Positions 18,253 to 28,000 of a stretch of DNA of 64,000 nt are shown piece after piece. The notes below the pieces were generated by a model. It did not search any database, was not told where the DNA came from, and saw only the letters and a list, made by a program, of their open reading frames with translations. Position 1 is the first letter of the stretch, and each line of letters begins with the position of its first letter. The position numbers and the translations under genes are program-made. The DNA is from Pedobacter kyungheensis (GTDB lineage Bacteria > Bacteroidota > Bacteroidia > Sphingobacteriales > Sphingobacteriaceae): positions 62,001-126,000 of the forward strand of contig NZ_JSYN01000020.1 in NCBI RefSeq assembly GCF_000812965.1. Reading direction: 5' to 3'.

Positions 18253-18948
18253 ATGAAAAATTTCTTTACCCAAACCCTTTTAATCATTGCGACCATCTTA
18301 TTAACAGGTAGCTTTTTAACCGCATCGGCACAAGCTTTAGCACCAAATACGGCCGGCGTAAACCTTTTTTGCTCAGACGGAGAGCTTACCCTCCCTGCGG
18401 CTACTGCGGGTACCGACTGGATTGTAAAATACAGCGCAACCGCTACCACCACACCTTCAACTGGAATTACTTTAAGCGGCGGAAATAAGGTGGCGAATGC
18501 CGATTTAAAAACCGGTTACTATTATCTGAGCTCAAAATCCAGCACTCCAGGTTCCTGCGAATCGGAAATGCAGGAAATTCCGGTTTATGTTTTAAAGCCA
18601 CTGGCACCAAACATTACGCCTGCCGATTTCTGCGTGGAAAGCCCCCTGGCACAGGTTGGTAGCGTTACTAACCCCGAAGACCCTGCAAAAGCGGCATTGG
18701 TTTACCAGTGGTATACGGTAGCCGGAGGTGCCGAAACCATTATTGCCGGAGCAAATACATTAAGTTATACACCAACAGCTCCAACCGTTGGAAGCATTAC
18801 TTACCGCTTAAAGGTTGGATATGAAATTAACGGCAGCAGATATTGTCCGCAAATTGTAGATAAAACCATTACGGTAACCGCTAAACCTACCAAACCAACA
18901 ATCAGTATTGGTACAGCACAAGGTACAGCCACTGCAGTAACTTTTTAA
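18253..18948 (+). CDS. Secreted Ig-like-repeat protein without sorting domain
   Basis: 231 residues. A signal peptide (LLIIATILLTGSFLTASAQA) is followed by two Ig-like or immunoglobulin-fold repeats with paired Cys (NLFCSDGELTLP, and DFCVESPLAQVG with LVYQWYTVAGG). It ends after TAKPTKPTISIG, at the same point of the repeat as the protein before it. Start at ATG 18253, 20 bases after the previous stop. No T9SS C-terminal domain is present. Probably part of the same surface assembly as its neighbours. Confidence 0.75.
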   Translation: MKNFFTQTLLIIATILLTGSFLTASAQALAPNTAGVNLFCSDGELTLPAATAGTDWIVKYSATATTTPSTGITLSGGNKVANADLKTGYYYLSSKSSTPGSCESEMQEIPVYVLKPLAPNITPADFCVESPLAQVGSVTNPEDPAKAALVYQWYTVAGGAETIIAGANTLSYTPTAPTVGSITYRLKVGYEINGSRYCPQIVDKTITVTAKPTKPTISIGTAQGTATAVTF

Positions 18949-18980
18949 ATAAACCTGCTATTCCCGGTAAAATCTGATAC

Positions 18981-19925
18981 ATGAAACTGAGGTTTTATAC
19001 CTTCTTGTTGCTGCTATTCCTGTTATTATTTAACACAAAGGGATACAGTCAGGATGCTCCGCCAGGGCGCCAAACGATTACGATCGCCGAAGGGTCGTCT
19101 GTAATCCTGCGTGCCAATTCGGTTGGGGCCAGTACGTATATCTGGTTTAAAGATGGGATACTGATTCCGGGGCAAAATAAACCGACACTGATTACCGCCA
19201 CAGCAGGGCTTTATAAGGTAGCCTCGATTAACAAAAGCGGCTGTACTTCAGATTTATCGGAAGATGTACGTGTTCTGGTAGTACCGGCCAGTTCGGCCGA
19301 TGTATCGATTACCAAAAGATCGGCATCGAAAACGGTAGTAAAGGATGAGGTTTTTGAATATTACCTCAACGTAAGAAACAATGGTGCAGATGATGCTACA
19401 GGGCTGGTTATTGAAGATAAGCTACCTGAATACCTCAGTTTTGAAAGCCTTTCGGCACCAACAGACGGCACTGCAGATTACGACCCTTCACTGCGAAGCG
19501 TGAAATGGAAAATTGACGGGCTGGCCAATGGCAAATTTGCAGAGCTGGTGATTAAAGTGCGCTCGAAACAAATGGGAATGGTGAGCAATACAGCAACCGT
19601 AAGTGCAAATGAGGCCGATCCAAATCTCAGCAACAATACTTCAACCGATAACAAGGAAATTTCGGGTTTAAGGATACCAAATGTGTTTACGCCTAATGGG
19701 GATGGCAAGAACGAAACGTTTTACCTCGAACACCTGAACTCCTATCAGTTTAACGAAGTTACCATTATTAACCGCTGGGGAAGTACGGTTTACCAAACCA
19801 ACGATTATAAGAACGACTGGATGGCTCCGGGCCTGAGTGATGGCACTTATTTCTATGTAGTAAAAGTAAAAAATGGCAATGCCGACTGGATTGTGTACAA
19901 AGGATATGTAACCGTGATCAGATAA
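18981..19925 (+). CDS. T9SS type-B (gliding-motility-associated) secreted protein with DUF11 domain
   Basis: 314 residues. Signal peptide (FYTFLLLLFLLLFNTKGYSQ), an Ig-like domain (about 30-100, STYIWFKDGILIPGQN), a DUF11 domain (about 110-215, ADVSITKRSASKTVVKD), and a C-terminal gliding-motility-associated sorting domain starting at IPNVFTPNGDGKNETF and ending in GYVTVIR. The last domain directs export through T9SS and is the type usually paired with a PorP/SprF protein, which is the next gene, 12 bases on. Confidence 0.93.
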   Translation: MKLRFYTFLLLLFLLLFNTKGYSQDAPPGRQTITIAEGSSVILRANSVGASTYIWFKDGILIPGQNKPTLITATAGLYKVASINKSGCTSDLSEDVRVLVVPASSADVSITKRSASKTVVKDEVFEYYLNVRNNGADDATGLVIEDKLPEYLSFESLSAPTDGTADYDPSLRSVKWKIDGLANGKFAELVIKVRSKQMGMVSNTATVSANEADPNLSNNTSTDNKEISGLRIPNVFTPNGDGKNETFYLEHLNSYQFNEVTIINRWGSTVYQTNDYKNDWMAPGLSDGTYFYVVKVKNGNADWIVYKGYVTVIR

Positions 19926-19937
19926 AATTAAGACAAC

Positions 19938-20915
19938 ATGAAAAGGATATTGAAATTAATGATGGTGCTGATGTGTTGCTTTACCAAAATGGTTTTTGCA
20001 CAGCAAGAAGCACAGTTTGGACAATATGTTTTTAACGGTATGTACATTAACCCTGCCTACACAGGTTACAAAGAAGAGTTGTACTTACAGGCCTTTGCCC
20101 GCGCACAATGGACAGGTGTTAAAGGTGCACCGCAAACACTTTCGATCTCGGCTGATGAGGCCATAAACGACGAAAGCCTGGGCATAGGTGCCATTATTAC
20201 CAAAGATAAAATCGGGGCACAAAATTCGCTAAACGCCTCCGCCAATTTTGCCTACCGTATTAAGCTCGACCGCACAGAAACCAACATACTGGCTTTTGGT
20301 TTGGGCGTTGGCGTAATGCAGGCGGGCTTAAACGGCAATTTACTTGATCCGATTGAACAGGGCGATAACCGTATTCCGACGGGTAGTGTGAGCCAGATTA
20401 CGCCCGATATCAGCGCGGGTATTCATTATTCGAATGAGAAATTCTTTATTGGTTTCTCGGCCAATAATTTACTGGGTAAAAGCTTATCGTTTTTTGGCGA
20501 TTATAAATTACTGAATGTTAAAATGCAGCCGCATTTTTACCTGAGTGCCGGAGTAGCTTTACCTTTTGCAGATGATTTTGTGTTTAAACCAACCTTCTTA
20601 ATTAAAGACGATTTACACGGGCCAACCTCCCTTGATTTAAATGCTTTTTTGCTGGTTAAAGAGCGTTTCTGGATTGGCGGGGTATACCGCAGCTCGGTTA
20701 AGCTGTATCCGAAATCAAATTTGCAAAGCAATTTAACCGCAAGAAGTGCCGTTGGACTAATATCGGAACTTTTTGTACGCAGCAACCTGCGTATTGGTTA
20801 TGGTTATGATTATAGCTTAAATAAACTCAGCAATTATGATTATGGCTCGCACGAAATCTCAGTGGGTTATTACCTTGTAACTAAAAAAAGTCGCAGGCCC
20901 AAATGTTATTTTTAA
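19938..20915 (+). CDS. PorP/SprF family type IX secretion outer-membrane protein
   Basis: 325 residues with a signal peptide (LMMVLMCCFTKMVFAQ). The opening AQFGQYVFNGMYINPAYTGYKE matches the PorP/SprF signature of an outer-membrane beta-barrel with the (F/M)xNPAYxG motif. SprF-type proteins help export or hold a co-encoded type-B cargo, here the 18981-19925 product. Last gene of the cluster; the next gene is convergent and begins 12 bases on. Confidence 0.95.
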   Translation: MKRILKLMMVLMCCFTKMVFAQQEAQFGQYVFNGMYINPAYTGYKEELYLQAFARAQWTGVKGAPQTLSISADEAINDESLGIGAIITKDKIGAQNSLNASANFAYRIKLDRTETNILAFGLGVGVMQAGLNGNLLDPIEQGDNRIPTGSVSQITPDISAGIHYSNEKFFIGFSANNLLGKSLSFFGDYKLLNVKMQPHFYLSAGVALPFADDFVFKPTFLIKDDLHGPTSLDLNAFLLVKERFWIGGVYRSSVKLYPKSNLQSNLTARSAVGLISELFVRSNLRIGYGYDYSLNKLSNYDYGSHEISVGYYLVTKKSRRPKCYF

Positions 20916-20927
20916 TACAGGCTTAAT

Positions 20928-21428
20928 CTATTTCCAGGCGGTGAAAGCAAAATGAGTTCCCTTTTTTTCAACCTTGCGTTTTTCTTTATTTACATAGATA
21001 AACAAGTATTTGGCATCCGGTTCAGGCTTTTCGGCATCAAATTCGAAAGCTGCGAAATCATTTTCAGGTATTAATTTACGGGCAATTACTTTTTTGGGCA
21101 GATTTAAGGTAAAATAAGTCAAATCTTCATTCATCACAATTTCGCCAAATTTGGTATCGTCCAGATTCCAGATATCCAGCCTGTCATTTACCTCAAGTGT
21201 AAATGAGATTACCCCTGCTCCCCTTTTCACCTCATCAATATAAGAGGCAAAATTTTGGTTTTCGTAAAGTAAACCTTTTTCATAACGTGGTTTAGGTGCA
21301 TTGGGATGCTGTGAAGCAACCGCCGTGCTTTGTGGTTTTTCTTCAGCCTGTACGGTTTCTTGTGGTTTACCCGTACAGCCAAATAGCAAAGTGGCCATCA
21401 GGATATAAAAAACATGTCTTTTTCTCAT
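20928..21428 (-). CDS. Putative lipoprotein of unknown function
   Basis: 166 residues from Met at 21428, chosen because MRKRHVFYILMATLLFGC is a clean lipoprotein signal with lipobox LFGC; a longer frame starts at 21464. A Pro/Glu-rich linker (about 25-50) leads to a beta-rich C-terminal domain. I do not recognise the family. It stands alone between the convergent T9SS cluster and the metal-efflux cluster. Confidence 0.65.
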   Translation of the reverse strand: MRKRHVFYILMATLLFGCTGKPQETVQAEEKPQSTAVASQHPNAPKPRYEKGLLYENQNFASYIDEVKRGAGVISFTLEVNDRLDIWNLDDTKFGEIVMNEDLTYFTLNLPKKVIARKLIPENDFAAFEFDAEKPEPDAKYLFIYVNKEKRKVEKKGTHFAFTAWK

Positions 21429-21624
21429 TTTTTCTTTAAGCTTATGCTTAACCGCAATATACATACCAAATGTTACCGCGCAAATTGGCGCTGCAAATTT
21501 TACAAATCAGTAAAATGAGGCGCCATTAACACTTGAATTAAAGAAAGGAGATAGCTAACCAGGCCATCTTTAAGTGATGTATTGGTTAGCGTATTTCCCT
21601 GCACATATAAGCAAATAATAATGG

Positions 21625-23697
21625 TTATTTCTTTTGCTTTGTAGCGCTATTAGCATATTGATTTTGATAAGCCAGCAAACGCAAGGCATTGAAAACGACC
21701 ACAAGTGTAGACCCTTCGTGTGCAATAACAGCAGGACCAATTGAAGCTATACCGGCAATGGTTAAAGGAATTAGCGCAGCAACTACGCCCAGCGATATCC
21801 ATAAATTCTGTTTGATAATGGATCTCGATTTACGGCTTAAACCTATTGCAAAGGGAAGGCTTTCCAGTTTATCGCCCATCAGGGCAATGTCGGCTGTTTC
21901 CAATGCCACATCAGAACCCGCTGCCCCCATGGCAATACCCACTGTACTTTTGGCCATTGCCGGGGCATCATTTACCCCATCGCCTACCATGGCCACCATT
22001 TTTTCTGATTTGGCCAGTTTTTGCACGGCCGCAACCTTATCTTCGGGCATGAGATCGCCCCAGGCATCGGTTACACCAATCTGTCTGGCAACGGCATCCG
22101 CTACCTTTTGGTTATCCCCGGTAAGCATAATCATTTTTTTGATACCAAGCTGGCTCAAATCCTCCAGTGCTTGTCTGGCTTCTTTCCGCGGAATATCCAT
22201 CAAAGACAAAATTCCGGCAAAAACACCACCAATCTTTACCAACATGGCGGTATGTCCACCTTTTTCCAGTTCGGTCATTTTATCCTGCGCTTCCTGTGGT
22301 ATTTTATCGGCTTTGAAAAGTGCCCGGTTACCGATAAAAATCTTTTTACCGCCAACTTCAGCTTCAACACCACGCCCTGTAACACCTTTAACCTGTTTGG
22401 CCTCGGGAAATTCGATATCTTTTGATTTTTCCACAATGCCTTTTATGATGGCTTGCGCCAGCGGATGATCGCTTCGTTTTTCAACTGCACCAACCAGCCT
22501 GAGCAATTCGGCTTCGTCAAAATCATTTAAAACAATTACATTGGTAAGCTGAGGTTTGCCTTCGGTAAGGGTGCCGGTTTTATCAAAAGCAATGGCATTG
22601 AGTTCGCCAAGGTCTTCCAGTGGTTTCCCTCCTTTAATTAGTACACCCCCGCGCGCTGCCCGCGCTACTCCGCTCAACACCGCACTTGGCGTAGATATAG
22701 CAAGGGCGCACGGACTGGCAGCAACCAAAACCGACATTGCCCTGTAAAAGCTTCTGGCAAATGGTTCATCAATTACCAGAAAAGCAAAGCATAGCAAGGT
22801 TACCAATACCAAAACCGCAGGCACGAAGAAACGTTCAAATTTATCGGTAAAAAGCTGGGTGGGCGATTTCTGCTTTTCGGCCTCATTTACCAGCTTAATC
22901 AGACGTGATATGGTCGAATCGCTGGCTTCGCGAATGACCTTTACTTCCAGTACTGAAGTTCCGTTAATGGTGCCGGCGAAAACCCTGTGTACAGCTTTAA
23001 TTGTTTTTTCCCTGGCATAATCTATCGTCATGTCATCTACCGGCATTTTATCAACAGGTACACTTTCGCCTGTAATGGGCGCCTGGTTAACTGCTCCCTC
23101 CCCTTTTATCACAACCCCATCTGCAGGAATTTTACTATTGGGTTTAATGATAATTACGTCGCCCAACACGAGCATTTCAATCGGAACCATGCGCTCTTTT
23201 CCATCGCGCACAACCAATGCTTCCGGAGGAGCCAGATCGGTTAGCGCCTCGATAGATTTCCGGGCCCTTCCCATGGCATAATGCTCCAAAGCGTGCCCCA
23301 GGCTAAAGAGCGCCAGCAGTAAGGCCCCCTCTGCCCATGAGCCTAAAATGGCAGCACCTATTGCCGCTACGAGCATCAGAAAATCAATTTCGAAACCACC
23401 TCTGGCAATGGTTTCTACAGCATCTTTAGCCGTAAAAAAGCCGCCGAAGAAATAGGCCAAAACGTAAAAAGCCAAACTGCTCCAGGCTGGTAATCCATTC
23501 ATAAAAGTAAGTCCGTAGCCAATAGCCAGCGCTACCGCACAAATGATGGCAAAAATCATTTCGGTGTTCTTTCCAAAAATGCCACCATGTTCATGGTCAT
23601 CTTTTTCGGCTTTGTTTTGCGAAGCTGCCTTTCCTTTTTCAGCTTCGTGATTATGACCGCTGTGGTGCACATGCGGTTGATCTTTCTTCTTATCCAT
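21625..23697 (-). CDS. P1B-4-type metal-exporting ATPase
   Basis: 690-residue inner-membrane heavy-metal P-type ATPase. It has the actuator TGES (209-212), the phosphorylation motif DKTGTLT (Asp372), and the hinge GDGVNDAPA. The metal-site motif in the sixth helix is SPC (328-330), not CPC, and HEGST (about 660-664) lies in the last helix; together these mark subgroup P1B-4 (CoaT/CtpD/PfeT: Co, Fe, Zn or related divalent metals) rather than Cu or classic Zn/Cd pumps. The N-terminus has no ferredoxin-like metal domain but a His-rich tail (HVHHSGHNH, DDHEH). It lies 122 bases after the CzcB-like gene in the same direction, moving metal from cytoplasm to periplasm for the RND pump to expel. Confidence 0.93.
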   Translation of the reverse strand: MDKKKDQPHVHHSGHNHEAEKGKAASQNKAEKDDHEHGGIFGKNTEMIFAIICAVALAIGYGLTFMNGLPAWSSLAFYVLAYFFGGFFTAKDAVETIARGGFEIDFLMLVAAIGAAILGSWAEGALLLALFSLGHALEHYAMGRARKSIEALTDLAPPEALVVRDGKERMVPIEMLVLGDVIIIKPNSKIPADGVVIKGEGAVNQAPITGESVPVDKMPVDDMTIDYAREKTIKAVHRVFAGTINGTSVLEVKVIREASDSTISRLIKLVNEAEKQKSPTQLFTDKFERFFVPAVLVLVTLLCFAFLVIDEPFARSFYRAMSVLVAASPCALAISTPSAVLSGVARAARGGVLIKGGKPLEDLGELNAIAFDKTGTLTEGKPQLTNVIVLNDFDEAELLRLVGAVEKRSDHPLAQAIIKGIVEKSKDIEFPEAKQVKGVTGRGVEAEVGGKKIFIGNRALFKADKIPQEAQDKMTELEKGGHTAMLVKIGGVFAGILSLMDIPRKEARQALEDLSQLGIKKMIMLTGDNQKVADAVARQIGVTDAWGDLMPEDKVAAVQKLAKSEKMVAMVGDGVNDAPAMAKSTVGIAMGAAGSDVALETADIALMGDKLESLPFAIGLSRKSRSIIKQNLWISLGVVAALIPLTIAGIASIGPAVIAHEGSTLVVVFNALRLLAYQNQYANSATKQKK

Positions 23698-23819
23698 AGT
23701 AGTGATAGATTAAAGTATTCACTCCTCTTTAAACAGGGAGCAGCAATAAACATTTTGATTAGTAAGGTGTTCTGCCAACCAGAACACCTTAACTTTAATA
23801 TTTACAAGGCATTTCAGGA

Positions 23820-25004
23820 TTATTCTTCCTCACTATTCTTCATTTTCGAAAGCAGGTCGTAAGTGCCTTTAATCACTACATTGCCCTGAAAATTTCTCGC
23901 TGATGGTAATGTCACTTCTGTAAATCCACCATCAACCAGCCCGGTGGTAACCTCTACCATTTCAAAATGATAGGCTTCTCCTTTAGCATCATCGACATTT
24001 TTAACGAAAATATATTTCTTTCCTTCAAAATCGACCACAGCACTTGCAGGCAGCGCAAGTACCTTTATTGTTCCTGTTTCTATCAGCGCTTTAAGATAGG
24101 TACCCGGTATAAAGCCTGTAATGCCCTGGGCAATGGCATGTACCGTTACCGTTTTATCGGTATTAATTTCGCCACCCACCAATTGTACTACGGCAGTACG
24201 TTGTGTCGAATCGTTGGTAAGCGAGAATATTACCTTTTGCCCTTTTTTAACTTTTTGAGCATCTTTCTCAAAAACCTTAAGCTCAACGTGGAGGTTAGTA
24301 CTGTTAACGATTTCGAACATGGCGTCGTTGGGGGCAACGAATTTCCCGGTATTTACATTTACCTTGGTAACGTAACCATTTATTGGCGAGTAGATGTTAA
24401 TCTGACTCCTGATATTACCTGCCGTCAGTAATGAAGGATTAATGTTAATTAATTCCAGGCGTTGTTTTAAGGCACTTGCCCGGGCCAGGTTGCCCTGATA
24501 AGCGGCTTTGGCCTGTTGCAGGGTTTTCTGTGCATTTACCTGCTGCAGGGCAAGGGTTTGCTGGCGTTTATATTCGGCCTCAGCAAGTTCGAGCTGGCTT
24601 TTACTCTCCAGGTAATCTTGCTGCAGCTGTACATATTCCTGGTTTTGCAAAATGGCAATAACCTGGCCTCTACTTACTTTGGTACCCTGCAAAAGTGATG
24701 TCGATTTCACAATCCCTCCCATTTGCGTGGTAATACTCACCAGATTTTGTGGCGGAACATCAATAAACCCGTTTACTTTCAACATGCCACTTAACGCACG
24801 CAGCTCTGCACTCCCCAATTCTATCCCAATTGCTTTATATTGTGCGGCATTTAAAGCTACTGAATTGCTTTCGCTGCTTGCTGCGGTATCTGCTGAAACT
24901 GCTGCAAGTGCGGTATCGTGTGTTTTACCGCCGCATGAGGAAAGTATGCCCCCTAATAGCGCTACATACGATAATTGGCTAAGGGCTTTAATTATTCTTT
25001 TCAT
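23820..25004 (-). CDS. RND efflux periplasmic adaptor (CzcB/CusB-like) lipoprotein
   Basis: 394 residues with lipobox ILSSC. Membrane-fusion-protein layout: a lipoyl-like half-motif (GGIVKSTSLLQGTKVSRGQVIA), a coiled-coil hairpin (about 125-190, QDYLESKSQLELAEAEYKRQ), the second lipoyl half (YSPINGYVTKVNVNTGKFVA), then beta-barrel and membrane-proximal domains. It links the inner-membrane pump to the outer-membrane channel encoded just upstream as one fusion (25014-29399, nine bases apart). Confidence 0.93.
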   Translation of the reverse strand: MKRIIKALSQLSYVALLGGILSSCGGKTHDTALAAVSADTAASSESNSVALNAAQYKAIGIELGSAELRALSGMLKVNGFIDVPPQNLVSITTQMGGIVKSTSLLQGTKVSRGQVIAILQNQEYVQLQQDYLESKSQLELAEAEYKRQQTLALQQVNAQKTLQQAKAAYQGNLARASALKQRLELININPSLLTAGNIRSQINIYSPINGYVTKVNVNTGKFVAPNDAMFEIVNSTNLHVELKVFEKDAQKVKKGQKVIFSLTNDSTQRTAVVQLVGGEINTDKTVTVHAIAQGITGFIPGTYLKALIETGTIKVLALPASAVVDFEGKKYIFVKNVDDAKGEAYHFEMVEVTTGLVDGGFTEVTLPSARNFQGNVVIKGTYDLLSKMKNSEEE

Positions 25005-25013
25005 TTTATGTTC

Positions 25014-28000
25014 TTATTTACCTTTGAGGTACTGTAATGTATATATGGATTGATTGTACTGGTTAATGGCTGCCAGATAGTTGAACCGGATATCGGAATA
25101 AGTGCGAAGTGCCTGCAGGTACTCTACATAACCTATTTCGCCTGCCTGGAAAGCAATTTGCGCCTGTTTTAAAATCAGATTAGCATTCGGTAAAGCACTG
25201 TTTTCATAATAGCCTGTACTTTTCGAATTTTTAGTCAGATCTTGATAGGCTTGTTCATACCTTCCCCTTAAATCGGTTTGTGATAGTACGTACTCACTTT
25301 CTGCCAGCTGCTTATCAATTTTTGCCGCCTTAATGCGTGAGGCAAAAGGTTTGAAAAACAAAGGGATTGATATTCCGGCTGATATGCCCTGGAAACGCTT
25401 CCCTCCCGTATAAAAAACATCTTGTCCATTGACGTTCTGGATGCCAATAAGCGACTGGTTAAAATAACCGATGCTAAAATCCGGACCAGATCGCGAGCGT
25501 TCCACGCTAATTGCTTTATCTGCAATCTCAATCTGTTGCTTTTGAAGTAAAAGAACAGGATTATCTAACGTTACGGTATCAGCCGGTTCGGCTATCCGGT
25601 TTTCCTGTTTAAATGCAGCTTCTGTAAGCTTAAGCTGATCGCGGGTATTGAGCAAACGTTTCAGTTCGGCCATATAAGTCATTATATCTGCATCATTTTT
25701 ACTCATTTGATTCCGCACCTCATTGTACTGGGTTTCGGCTGTTGTTTTTTCAAGCAAATTGGTTTCTCCAGCTTTATAACGCAACGATGCCGCCTTTAAA
25801 AAGTTACTGTACACGCTATCCTGGCTTATGTAAAGCTTTTTAAGGGCATTAAAATAAGCCAATTGTGCATAAACACTTTTTACCTGATAGGTTAATGCTT
25901 GCTGACTAACGGTTAAACCAATTTCTGCTCCCCTAACCTGTGCATCGTACAGATTCTTTTGGCTTTTGAACAAACCGGGATATGGAATATTCTGGGCGGC
26001 AGAAAAATTATTATCGAGTCTGAAGGTATTTATCTGCCCGTACTGGAAGTCGATATTGGTTTTGCCTAAATCTGTTGCACTGCCCTTTAGTGCCTGCTGT
26101 TTTCCGATTTGAAGCGAAGCCGATTTAATGCCCGGATTATTGGTTAGCGCTATATGAACAGCCTGATCCATCGTGATGCCTTGCGTGGGCACGGTTTGGG
26201 CTTTGGCAGGATTAACCAGCGAAAACAAACCAATTAGTAAAGTAAAGGTTAAAACTGTTGAGGGAACAGTTGTTTTTTTACTTTTTTTAAATCCCTCGAA
26301 ATAAGTATATAGCACTGGAAGAACAATTAAAGTTAATATGGTTGAAGTAATTAGCCCGCCAATAACTACAGTAGCCAGTGGTTTTTGTACTTCGGCGCCA
26401 GCTGCACTGGATATGGCCATTGGCAGAAAACCCAAAGAGGCCACGGTAGCGGTCATTAAAACCGGACGCAGCCGGATCGCTGTACCTTCAAGTACAATAT
26501 CCCTGATGCTGTATTTATTCATTTTCCTGAGCCGGTTAAACTCGGTAATGAGCACAATACCATTGAGAACCGCTACCCCGAAAAGCGCAATAAAGCCAAC
26601 TCCAGCCGAAATACTGAAAGGCATGCCCCGTAGCAATAAACCCAGAATACCACCAATAGCAGCCATTGGTATGGCAGAAAAGATGAGTACAGCTTGTTTA
26701 ACCGAGCCAAATGAAAAATAAAGCAACAGCAGGATGAGCAGCAAGGCTACCGGAACGGCAACCGATAGTCTCGCGGTGGCTTCTTTCAGGTTTTCGAACT
26801 GGCCGCCATAGGTAATATAATATCCTGCCGGCAGTTTGATTTGCTGATTAATCTTGTCCTCAATTTCAGTAACTACGCTTTGAATATCGCGTCCACGCAC
26901 ATTCAATCCAACAATAATCCTGCGTTTGGTATCTTCGCGCTGTATTTGGTTCGGACCAATTTTAAACTCAATTTCGGCAAGCTGATCGAGTGGAACCTGA
27001 TTTCCGTTTGGCGCAGTTACATAAACATTTTTCACATCGTCAATACCTTTTCGGTTCTGTTGCGATAAACGCACAACAATATCGTAACGCTGCTCGCCTT
27101 CGTAAACAAGGCCTGCAGATTGGCCTGCAAAAGCTGTATTAAGGGCCTGATTTGCGGTTTCGACACTCAAGCCATACTGTGCAATCCGGTCGCGGTTAAT
27201 TTTAACCACTATTTGCGGCAAGCCTGTTGCCTGCTCGAGGTACAAATCTTTTGCTCCTGCGACACTCGAAACAATCTTTCCTATTTTTTGCGAGAGGTTG
27301 GTCAGGGTTTGCAGATCATCGCCAAACACTTTAATCCCGATATCCTGTCTTACACCCGAAATCAGTTCGTTAGAACGGAGCTGAATGGGCTGAGAAAAAC
27401 CAAAACTTACTCCGGGTACATCTTCCAGGGCTTTACTCATTAATTCAGCGAGTTCTTCCCGGTCCTGTGTGGTGGTCCACTCTTTTTTATCTTTGAGTAC
27501 AATGGTCAAATCGCAGGCTTCCATGGGCATTGGATCTGTAGGAATTTCGGCAGCACCAACTTTTCCAATCACTTCCTTAACTTCAGGAAACTTATCAACC
27601 AATATTTTCGAAGCCTGGTTTACCTTATCAATGGTTTGAGATAAGGAACTTCCGGTAAGCAAACGGGTTTCTACAGCAAAATCGCCTTCTTCCAACGTTG
27701 GGATAAATTCGCCTCCCATTCTGGTGAAGATAAAAATGCTGATGGCTAAAAGTACCACCGAAGAGATTACGACAAGCTTTCTCCGCACCAATGCCCCTTT
27801 AATCATTGGGCTATAGTAGCGCTGAAAAAAATCCATCATGCGATCGGAAAAGTTTTTCTTATGCACCACTTTTTTGCTCAGCAGCAATGAAGATACCATG
27901 GGCACATAAGTTAGCGAGAGGATAAAAGCACCAATAATGGCAAAAGATACGGTTTGTGCCATGGGGCCAAACATTTTACCCTCAATACCTACGAGGGCAA

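Noticed and set aside
21689..22468. 259-codon plus-strand open frame
   Set aside because: Antisense to the well-supported P1B-4 ATPase, with no meaningful protein features.
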